A stretch of DNA of 11,492 bases from JABCPE02 sp963509715 (GTDB lineage: Bacteria; Bacteroidota; Bacteroidia; Flavobacteriales; Weeksellaceae): positions 1 to 11,492 of the forward strand of contig CAUPCB010000043.1 of assembly GCA_963509715.1 (NCBI GenBank), in the 5' to 3' direction. This document shows, piece after piece, positions 6,380 through 11,492 of the stretch (within the stretch, counting starts at the first letter, position 1; every line of letters begins with the position of its first letter). The notes beneath the pieces were generated by a model. That model did no database searches, was not told the DNA's origin, and worked only from the letters and a program-made list of their open reading frames with translations. The translations under genes and the position numbers were made by a program.

Positions 6380-6907
6380 TTAAGGCTCAAAAACCTCAAA
6401 TTTTCCATTTTCATAAAAGAAAACGATTTTTTTAATATCATTTCCTTTTTCGCTGGGAGTTTCTGTTTCTGGAATACTCTTGTTTTCTGAAATTTCTGGA
6501 GGGTTTTCTACTATATTATATATAGGTTCTGGAATTTCAGTTTTTTTAGGTTTTTCTTCCTCTTGCTTCGTTTCTGTTTCTTGAGGAGGAATAGAAAAAA
6601 GCCCTGTAATTATAGGTTCATCATCATGATCTTCATTTAATTTACTTTCTTCTAATAAATAGGAAGAAGGAGTAGAGGCTGTTTCTTCTTCAGAAAAAAC
6701 CATTGTCCCTTTTCCTTCGATGAGCCATTCCCATTGTATCTCAGGAAATCTATCTTTTATTTTCATGAGAAAATCAAGAGAAGGTTTGTTCCTTCCAGAA
6801 AGAACATGAGAAATATTAGATCGATGAACTCCTATTTCATCTGCAAATTCAGACAAGGATAATTCAGAATAATTGATAATTTTTTGAACTCGACTGTTTA
6901 AATCCAT
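6380..6907 (-). CDS. XRE-family helix-turn-helix transcriptional regulator
   Basis: A 175-residue DNA-binding protein in two parts. Residues 1 to about 66 are a Cro/CI-type HTH domain: SLSEFADEIGV (17-27) and the recognition helix region HRSNISHVLSGRNKPS (28-43), ending in IQWEWLIEGKG, a motif common in such regulators in Bacteroidota. Residues about 72-155 are acidic and rich in Glu, Pro, Thr and Ser, and look disordered. The last 16 or so residues (KKIVFFYENGKFEVFEP) form a short strand-like tail. No LexA-like peptidase domain is present, so it is not an SOS-type phage repressor. The ATG at 6907 is chosen over an in-frame TTG at 6913, which falls in a -7 box/operator. Four near-palindromes sit in its upstream region, which suggests autoregulation. 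Targets are unknown. Confidence 0.85.
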   Translation of the reverse strand: MDLNSRVQKIINYSELSLSEFADEIGVHRSNISHVLSGRNKPSLDFLMKIKDRFPEIQWEWLIEGKGTMVFSEEETASTPSSYLLEESKLNEDHDDEPIITGLFSIPPQETETKQEEEKPKKTEIPEPIYNIVENPPEISENKSIPETETPSEKGNDIKKIVFFYENGKFEVFEP

Positions 6908-6987
6908 ATACAAATGTAAAAAACATATTTTACATTTGTAAAAACATTTGTAAATTATTTGATTTTTGTTTTAGTTACATTTGTAAA
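6907..6987. promoter_or_regulatory. Array of four near-palindromic operators upstream of the XRE gene
   Basis: Four copies of TTTACA-NN-TGTAAA lie here: 6907-6920 (TATACA AA TGTAAA), 6929-6942 (a perfect copy, symmetric over 16 bp), 6941-6954 (AAAACA TT TGTAAA) and 6974-6987 (GTTACA TT TGTAAA). Centre-to-centre distances are 22, 12 and 33 bp, close to whole turns of the helix, so bound dimers would sit on one face. The first copy overlaps the ATG of the XRE gene and contains TACATTTG (6918-6911, minus strand), a -7 box match. A weaker half-matching copy is at 7026-7039 (TATTTA TT TGTAAA). Binding by the adjacent XRE protein is inference from position and symmetry. Confidence 0.65.
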
Positions 6988-7057
6988 TAGATTTATAAAC
7001 AGTTCATTTTTAACAAATTATAAGCTATTTATTTGTAAAAATATTTTTCTAAAATTA

Positions 7058-8098
7058 TTATGATTTTTTATCTGGAACTAATAATGATGCAAAAATACTT
7101 ACACTTAAAATTCCCAAAATTATCATTAGAGAATGAGATGTAGTGAAGCCCCATTCGTTTAGGTACGAATGTAAAATCATTTTTAGACCAATGAAAACCA
7201 ATAAAAACGCCAATCCAATTTTCAGATATTTAAACTTATCAATAATTCCTGCCAGTAAAAAGAACATAGAACGAAGTCCTAAGATGGCAAAAATATTGGA
7301 AAAAAACACGATATAAGGGTCTTTGGTTACAGAGAAAATAGCAGGAATGGAATCCACCGCGAAGATGAGATCTGTAAATTCTATAATAATCAAAACAAGG
7401 AATAGTGGAGTTATTTTTCTTACACCATCTATTATTACAAAAAAATTATTGCCTACAAATTGGTTATGAACCTTGAAAAATCTATTCGCAAACTTTACGA
7501 CAGGGTGGTTTTCAGTGTCTATTTTCTCCTCATCTTCGGGCATAAACATTTTTGCTCCTGTGAAAATAAGAAAACCTCCAAAAATGTACATAATCCAGTT
7601 AAACTTAGTAATCAGGGCTGCTCCTATGAAAATGAAGATAAAACGCATCACGATAGCCCCTAAAACTCCCCAAAATAAAACCCTGTGATAGTTCTCCTTT
7701 TCTACATTAAAGGCAGTGAATATAAGAACAATTACAAAAATATTATCCACAGAAAGAGCTTTTTCCACGATGTATCCTGTCATGTATTCAAGCCCTAAAT
7801 TCATATTATAAAGCTGGATGTTGTGTTCTAGATTATTAGGAATGATATCCACGGGATGAGAGTTTTTATTTATGATGTATTGGAGTTTTTCCATGCTGTC
7901 GATGCCGTGGAGTAGGTGACCATAGCTGACCAACATAAAATAAAAAACTACAGAAATGAATATCATGAAAAAGCTCATAAATCCAGCTTGTTTTAAGCTG
8001 ATGTTTCCTGTTTTTTTAGCAAAAACACCTAAATCTAATGCTAATATTAAACCAATAAATAATAAAAAACTTACTAAAAATATAATCTCGTTTGACAT
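7058..8098 (-). CDS. TerC/Alx-family integral membrane protein
   Basis: A 346-residue membrane protein with about eight to nine hydrophobic segments. It has the TerC signatures EKALSVDNIFVIVLIF (112-127) and IEFTDLIFAVDSIPAIFSVT (239-258), whose Asp and Asn residues lie in membrane helices. The N-terminal LALDLGVFAKK (19-29) is also typical. A hydrophilic stretch of about 50 residues (58-105) between the second and third hydrophobic segments is longer than in small TerC proteins. Characterised relatives such as E. coli Alx take part in Mn2+ export; others are linked to tellurite resistance or to metalation of exported proteins, so the exact role is open. No other ter genes and no yybP-ykoY-type riboswitch were recognised. 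The ATG at 8098 is preferred to a GTG at 8176 that would add a 26-residue extension upstream of the promoter. The XRE gene lies 150 bp downstream on the same strand. Confidence 0.9.
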   Translation of the reverse strand: MSNEIIFLVSFLLFIGLILALDLGVFAKKTGNISLKQAGFMSFFMIFISVVFYFMLVSYGHLLHGIDSMEKLQYIINKNSHPVDIIPNNLEHNIQLYNMNLGLEYMTGYIVEKALSVDNIFVIVLIFTAFNVEKENYHRVLFWGVLGAIVMRFIFIFIGAALITKFNWIMYIFGGFLIFTGAKMFMPEDEEKIDTENHPVVKFANRFFKVHNQFVGNNFFVIIDGVRKITPLFLVLIIIEFTDLIFAVDSIPAIFSVTKDPYIVFFSNIFAILGLRSMFFLLAGIIDKFKYLKIGLAFLLVFIGLKMILHSYLNEWGFTTSHSLMIILGILSVSIFASLLVPDKKS

Positions 8099-8117
8099 TG
8101 TTACAAAGTTTATTTCG

Positions 8118-8179
8118 CAAATATATTGAATAAAAAATGATTTAAAATAACAAATGTAAACAGTAAATTTTAACACAAA
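8118..8179 (-). promoter_or_regulatory. terC promoter region with an embedded operator-like site
   Basis: Two -7 candidates are seen on the minus strand. TATATTTG (8125-8118) would give a leader of about 15 nt, with a TTTG at 8154-8151 that is 25 bp upstream and so a little far. TACATTTG (8158-8151) has a TTTTG at 8180-8176 with a 17-bp spacer and would give a leader of about 45 nt. The near-palindrome ATAACA AA TGTAAA (8147-8160) covers the second -7 box, and also the -33 region of the first, so a bound regulator should affect either one. Confidence 0.5.
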
Positions 8180-8194
8180 AGTAAAAGCAGGAGT

Positions 8195-8208
8195 TTTACA
8201 AATGTTTT
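8195..8208. promoter_or_regulatory. Operator-like half site upstream of terC
   Basis: TTTACA AA TGTTTT has a perfect left half and three of six matching positions in the right half of the motif found at the XRE gene. Its centre is 48 bp from that of the site at 8147-8160. It may be an auxiliary site or chance in AT-rich DNA. Confidence 0.35.
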
Positions 8209-8388
8209 ATTCAAAAACCCTAGAAAATAGTGATTTCTATAGTTAAAGTAAAATTAAAAACAACATTATATAAAACTTATAAAAGTCTGATTTTTAATGA
8301 ATAACAAAATGTAATTAAATGAAATACAATTAACAATCTTATATACTGACAAATTGACAGAAGTGGATTAGGATAATAAGATTTTCAA

Positions 8389-8422
8389 TACACATTTGTA
8401 AAGTAAAATTATCGTATTTTTG
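8389..8422 (+). promoter_or_regulatory. Promoter of the M14-PPTase operon overlapped by an operator-like site
   Basis: TATTTTTG at 8415-8422 is a -7 match 24 bp before the ATG. TTTG at 8395-8398 lies 16 bp before it and could be the -33 element. That TTTG is the centre of TACACA TT TGTAAA (8389-8402), the same near-palindrome as upstream of the XRE gene. A protein bound there would cover the -33 region. Confidence 0.55.
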
Positions 8423-8446
8423 CAGAAATTTTCAAGGTAACAAAAT

Positions 8447-9541
8447 ATGCTGTTTAAATATTTTAAAAATGTAAACTTCCCGAATCGCTATATTTCTCCC
8501 GAAAAATTGTTTTCATACTTAGAAGAGAATTATGACGCGGAAATTCAGGAAATAGGAAAATCAACTTTAGGGAAACCAATTTATCTTTTTTCTAAAGGAA
8601 CAGGAAAAACTTCTGTGCTGGCTTGGTCGCAGATGCACGGAAATGAAAGCAATGCAACTTTGGCGATGCTGGATCTATTGACTTCGTTAGAAAAAAATCC
8701 TGTGGCTGATTTTTGGGATAAAATTCGTTTAGATTTTATTTTTATGCTCAATCCTGATGGCTCAGAAATTTGGACAAGAAGGAATATTTTAGAAATAGAC
8801 ATAAATAGAGATTTTCTAAAAGAATCTAGCATCGAGATGAAAATCTTGAAAAAACAGGCTTTCTCTAAAAAATATAATTATGCCCTAAACCTGCACGAGC
8901 AGAGGACTATTTTTAGTACTGATTTTGAGAATCCTGCTACGCTTTCGTTTCTTTCGCCTTCGGAGGATGTGGAGAGAAATTTAACGAAAAATAGGAAAAA
9001 AAGTATGGCTGTGATTGCCGAGATTTATCAACAATTAAAATCTGAAATTCCTAATAATATAGGGCGCTATACGGATACTTTTTACCCTACATCTTCGGGG
9101 GATAATTTTATGAAAGCAGGAATCCCAGTTATTTTGTTTGAAGGTGGGCATTTTATTGATGATTATAAAAGAGAAAAAACGAGAGAATTTTACACGAAAG
9201 CTTTATTTTATGCGTTGCAGGCGATAGGGAATTTGAAGGGAGAAGTGTCTGGCTATGAAAGTTATTTTGAAATTCCAGAAAATAAAGAATCTCACTATGA
9301 TATTATATATAGAAATGTGAGGTTAAATACTGATTTTGAATGTGTTTTGGATATTGCAGTCCAATATAAAGAAATTAAGACCAAAGCTAGCGAAGAGATA
9401 GAATTTATCCCTTATGTAGCGGAAGTGGGAGATATTGGGAAAAAGAAGGGGTGGAAGGAGATAGACTGCACGGGTAAGAAATTTGTTTGTGATAAAAAAT
9501 ATCCTAAAATAGATGCTCCTATGGAGTTTCAGATAATTTAA
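8447..9541 (+). CDS. M14-type zinc carboxypeptidase-like metallohydrolase
   Basis: A 364-residue protein with the M14 peptidase fold in residues about 15-260. The zinc ligands appear as H64 and E67 in MHGNES and H150 in NLHEQ. Substrate-binding motifs are NPDGSEIWTRRN (102-113) and DINRDF (118-123), and the catalytic Glu is probably E232 in LFEGGHF. All core residues are therefore present and activity is likely. There is no signal peptide, so it should act in the cytosol, unlike secreted digestive carboxypeptidases. The C-terminal 100 or so residues (from about 262) form an extra domain I do not recognise. Relatives within this clan include amidases and deacylases (succinylglutamate desuccinylase-like), so peptide cleavage is not certain. 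It lies 13 nt upstream of the PPTase gene, apparently in one operon. Confidence 0.82.
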   Translation: MLFKYFKNVNFPNRYISPEKLFSYLEENYDAEIQEIGKSTLGKPIYLFSKGTGKTSVLAWSQMHGNESNATLAMLDLLTSLEKNPVADFWDKIRLDFIFMLNPDGSEIWTRRNILEIDINRDFLKESSIEMKILKKQAFSKKYNYALNLHEQRTIFSTDFENPATLSFLSPSEDVERNLTKNRKKSMAVIAEIYQQLKSEIPNNIGRYTDTFYPTSSGDNFMKAGIPVILFEGGHFIDDYKREKTREFYTKALFYALQAIGNLKGEVSGYESYFEIPENKESHYDIIYRNVRLNTDFECVLDIAVQYKEIKTKASEEIEFIPYVAEVGDIGKKKGWKEIDCTGKKFVCDKKYPKIDAPMEFQII

Positions 9542-9554
9542 ATTTTAAGGAATA

Positions 9555-10178
9555 ATGCCTATTTTTAAGGAACTAATATCAAAGCAGACTCAAATTTTGA
9601 TTTGGAAATATTCAGAGGAAGAAGAATTTTCTGCTGATTTGATTTCGGATGAAAAAGAATTTGAAAATTTAAAGCAAAAATCACCTAAAAGACTGATAGA
9701 AAAACAAATGGTAAGGCAAATGCTCAAAAAAATCCAGCCTAATCATAAAATCAGATACTATGAAAATGGGCAGCCATACTTGGAGCCATTTGATAAGTTC
9801 GTGTCGGTCAGCCATTCTTTTCCTTATGCGGTTTTGGCGATTTCTGAAAAAAAAATAGGAGTAGATATAGAGCAGATAAAAGATAGAATTGGTAAAATCA
9901 AACATAAATTCCTGCATCCCAATGAAATAGATTGGCTCAGTAGGGCAGAATCTGGAATAGAGTATCTGACGGCTATCTGGTGCATAAAAGAGGCTTTATT
10001 CAAAATACATTCCTCGAAACAATGGTCTTTTAAGGAATTTTATGTTGTTGATGAATTTCTTTTAGATCAATTTTCTAAAATAAAATGCAAGGTTTTTGAT
10101 AAGGATAGAGAAGATAAATTTTTAGCTTATTTAGAAAAAATTGAAAATTATTATCTAGCAATAATAGAGGAACAATAA
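9555..10178 (+). CDS. 4'-phosphopantetheinyl transferase superfamily protein
   Basis: A 207-residue enzyme expected to move phosphopantetheine from CoA to a conserved serine of acyl- or peptidyl-carrier proteins. Family motifs are SVSHS (84-88), IGVDIE (101-106, with Mg2+-binding D104 and E106), and WCIKEALFK (142-150, with the catalytic-site KE pair at 145-146). The size and SVSHS motif place it in the Sfp/AcpT-like branch rather than the small AcpS type. In Bacteroidota such proteins may serve fatty-acid or secondary-metabolite (for example flexirubin-type) carrier proteins; no carrier protein or synthase gene is in the window. It starts 13 nt after the M14 gene with AAGGAA just upstream of the ATG, and ends at a strong terminator. 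Confidence 0.9.
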   Translation: MPIFKELISKQTQILIWKYSEEEEFSADLISDEKEFENLKQKSPKRLIEKQMVRQMLKKIQPNHKIRYYENGQPYLEPFDKFVSVSHSFPYAVLAISEKKIGVDIEQIKDRIGKIKHKFLHPNEIDWLSRAESGIEYLTAIWCIKEALFKIHSSKQWSFKEFYVVDEFLLDQFSKIKCKVFDKDREDKFLAYLEKIENYYLAIIEEQ

Positions 10179-10211
10179 AAAATAGCACCACAAATTATGG
10201 TGCTATTTTTT
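10177..10211. terminator. Bidirectional terminator between the PPTase gene and porV
   Basis: A 14-bp stem (AAAAAATAGCACCA with TGGTGCTATTTTTT) closes a 7-nt loop, beginning inside the PPTase stop codon and ending 18 bp before the porV stop. A-runs and T-runs on both sides allow it to work in both directions. Confidence 0.92.
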
Positions 10212-10229
10212 ATTTATGAATATTTGTTT

Positions 10230-11369
10230 TTACTCACTAATGTCCCAAACAAGTCCAAATCTAAGGGTGTTATCCAGTGCGTTATTGATTTTAGCAGTAT
10301 TGATAAGATAGGAAACATCAAGTCCAAAAGATTTGTATTTCAGTCCTACACCTATAGTCGCAAACTGTCTTCCTCCCTGCTCAGCACTTTCATGGAAGTA
10401 TCCTGTTCTTATATCAAAAGTATCATTATATGAATAATCAGCAGCAATGCTGTACATTACACTTTTTTTATTGCTGAAAGATTTACCCATACCATTGATT
10501 ACACTTACATCAGGATATGAATAAGAAACTCTGTTAGTAACAGGATCTACCACAGCTTCAGTTCCTGGAACTAATAGTTTTGATGCTTCTAAAGTAAGTC
10601 CCAAACGATTTTCCCCATCAAGGAATAAATCATATCCAGCTCCCAATCTTGCAATAGTAGGAAGGTAAGATTTTGAGTCTATACTTTTGCTATAGTTAAG
10701 CTTTGGCCCTACATTTTGAATGGCAAAACCACCTCTTACTCTACCTTCTTTCTCACCAAAACTTTGCATTTTAGGAGATTGGTAGTATCCAGCAATATCT
10801 ACAGCAAATGTATTGGCTGCTTGTAATGTGCTGCTGCTTTGTCCTAAACTAGACAAGTCTGAACGGATATATCTACCCGTAACCGCCATTGAAAAACTTT
10901 CAGAAAGTTTTAGAGCATAGGCTAAATCGATAGAGAATTCATTAGGTTTAGACTGTCCTTCACTTACTGCAACTCCTCCTACGATTCTAGACAAATCCAC
11001 TGTTCCCATGTTAAAGTAATAGATACTTGCGCTCAGTGTACTTCTATCTTCTTCTCCCAGTTTTGTGTAAAAAGAACCATATAATAAGAATATATCATTG
11101 GTAATTTTATTCATATATGGAGTGAAACTAACACCCACAGATGTCTTTGCATTAGCAAAAGGGTATTTCGCTGCATTCCAGTATTGAGAATAGGTGTCTG
11201 GTGTAGTAGCTACTCCTTGGTCAGCCATACCTCCTGAACGCGCATCTGGAGCTATTCTTAGGAAAGGAGCCCCTGTTAATACAGGACGAATGTTTGTAAG
11301 ATCTTGAGAATAAGCATTAGCAACTACTCCCAATCCTAACATGATGATAAGTTTTTTGTTCAAATTCAT
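10230..11369 (-). CDS. porV: Type IX secretion system outer-membrane protein PorV (LptO)
   Basis: A 379-residue outer-membrane beta-barrel protein of the PorV/PorQ family. The signal peptide is residues 1 to about 21 (cleavage probably after ANAYS). The mature start holds the family block PFLRIAPDARSGGMADQGVAT (35-55), followed by YSQYWNAAKYPF and alternating barrel strands throughout, ending in a FGLVWDIS strand. In the type IX system PorV is the shuttle that takes cargo with C-terminal signals from the SprA translocon to the sortase PorU. Its presence shows that the organism probably secretes or displays proteins by this route. The neighbouring porU gene often found just upstream in this class is not seen within the 123 bp available. 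A -7 element close upstream suggests it has its own promoter. Confidence 0.92.
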   Translation of the reverse strand: MNLNKKLIIMLGLGVVANAYSQDLTNIRPVLTGAPFLRIAPDARSGGMADQGVATTPDTYSQYWNAAKYPFANAKTSVGVSFTPYMNKITNDIFLLYGSFYTKLGEEDRSTLSASIYYFNMGTVDLSRIVGGVAVSEGQSKPNEFSIDLAYALKLSESFSMAVTGRYIRSDLSSLGQSSSTLQAANTFAVDIAGYYQSPKMQSFGEKEGRVRGGFAIQNVGPKLNYSKSIDSKSYLPTIARLGAGYDLFLDGENRLGLTLEASKLLVPGTEAVVDPVTNRVSYSYPDVSVINGMGKSFSNKKSVMYSIAADYSYNDTFDIRTGYFHESAEQGGRQFATIGVGLKYKSFGLDVSYLINTAKINNALDNTLRFGLVWDISE

Positions 11370-11390
11370 ATTAATGTTTTAATAATCATG

Positions 11391-11398
11391 CAAAAATA
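11391..11398 (-). promoter_or_regulatory. Promoter -7 element of porV
   Basis: The minus strand reads TATTTTTG, a TAnnTTTG match, ending 21 bp before the porV ATG, giving a leader of about 17 nt. No -33 TTG is visible at 17-23 bp upstream. Confidence 0.5.
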
Positions 11399-11451
11399 AA
11401 AATTTTAATTTAAAATTTATGATGTTTTTATCTTTTTTAGTTTAAAAAAGA

Positions 11452-11459
11452 TATATTTG
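11452..11459 (+). promoter_or_regulatory. Possible outgoing -7 element at the window edge
   Basis: TATATTTG on the plus strand matches TAnnTTTG and points out of the window. The ATGs just after it (11471 and 11479) run into stops within three or four codons, so any gene it serves must begin beyond position 11492. Confidence 0.3.
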
Positions 11460-11492
11460 TATTAAAGTATATGGTTATATGAAATAACAAAT

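Larger units (their letters stand above)
8099..8446. other. 348-bp AT-rich intergenic region between terC and the M14 gene
   Basis: This divergent gap holds promoter elements for both flanking genes and three copies of the TTTACA-NN-TGTAAA motif (8147-8160, 8195-8208, 8389-8402). The middle part (about 8210-8385) is very AT-rich with stops in all frames; I see no gene, RNA hairpin of note, or mobile-element remnant there. Confidence 0.7.

Noticed and set aside
6908..6913. TTG start for the XRE regulator, two codons before the ATG
   Set aside because: It lies inside the -7 box/operator at 6907-6920, and the ATG at 6907 begins a normal HTH N-terminus.
6961..7057. Small gene or strong terminator between terC and the XRE gene
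   Set aside because: No open frame of useful length and no GC-containing hairpin with a T-run was found, so terC may read through into the XRE gene.
8099..8176. GTG start adding 26 residues to the TerC-family protein
   Set aside because: The extension covers the likely promoter and operator and precedes the usual TerC N-terminus; the ATG at 8098 is preferred.
6907..8402. Repeated ACATTTGTAAA units considered as a CRISPR or iteron array
   Set aside because: The copies are short, irregularly spaced and split between intergenic regions, with no spacers of regular length and no replication or cas gene; operators explain them better.
8099..8446. yybP-ykoY (Mn2+) riboswitch or other structured RNA upstream of terC
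   Set aside because: The region is extremely AT-rich, with no GC-containing paired helices and a predicted leader of only about 15-45 nt.
1..11492. Defence system, prophage, transposon or biosynthetic cluster
   Set aside because: No transposase, integrase, nuclease, toxin-antitoxin pair or synthase gene was seen; apart from the XRE regulator, DUF1599 gene and M14-PPTase pair the content is housekeeping.

Overview
The window looks like an ordinary chromosomal stretch of a low-GC member of Bacteroidota, class Flavobacteriia, probably Weeksellaceae (Chryseobacterium/Riemerella-like). The evidence is a PorV component of the type IX secretion system, a two-copy DUF1599 protein, an OprO/P-like porin, AT-rich DNA, little Shine-Dalgarno sequence, and the Bacteroidota-type promoter -7 element TAnnTTTG in front of most transcription units. 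No mobile element, CRISPR array, tRNA or rRNA gene was found. The family calls are by eye; no database search was possible.

Layout, left to right. (1) A phosphate-selective-type porin (+) converges on a folP-kbl operon (-) across a strong bidirectional terminator. (2) folP is divergent from a DUF1599 gene (+), whose end almost touches the end of a SAM hydrolase/adenosyltransferase-family gene (-). That gene is in turn divergent from a phoH-like ATPase gene (+). (3) phoH converges on rplS (bL19, -), which has a complete promoter and an approximately 68-nt leader that may fold. (4) Upstream of rplS on the same strand lie an XRE-type helix-turn-helix regulator gene and a terC-family membrane protein gene. 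(5) After a 348-bp non-coding gap come an M14-type metallopeptidase gene and a 4'-phosphopantetheinyl transferase gene, in a tight two-gene operon (+). (6) This operon converges, across another strong terminator, on porV (-), at the right end of the window.

The genes are mainly housekeeping: folate synthesis, threonine/glycine metabolism, SAM turnover, ribosome assembly, phosphopantetheinylation, metal transport and outer-membrane functions. The most notable non-coding signal is a family of near-palindromes, TTTACA-NN-TGTAAA. Four clear copies lie just upstream of the XRE regulator gene at roughly helical-turn spacing, one of them overlapping its start codon. Three more lie in the gap between terC and the M14 gene, at or near their promoters. 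I saw none elsewhere in the window. The simplest reading is that the XRE protein represses its own gene and may also control terC and the M14-PPTase operon. This is inference.

Other regulatory structure includes two divergent gene pairs whose outward-facing -7 elements lie only 5 to 9 bp apart, so the paired promoters should compete for polymerase, and a possible r-protein leader in front of rplS.
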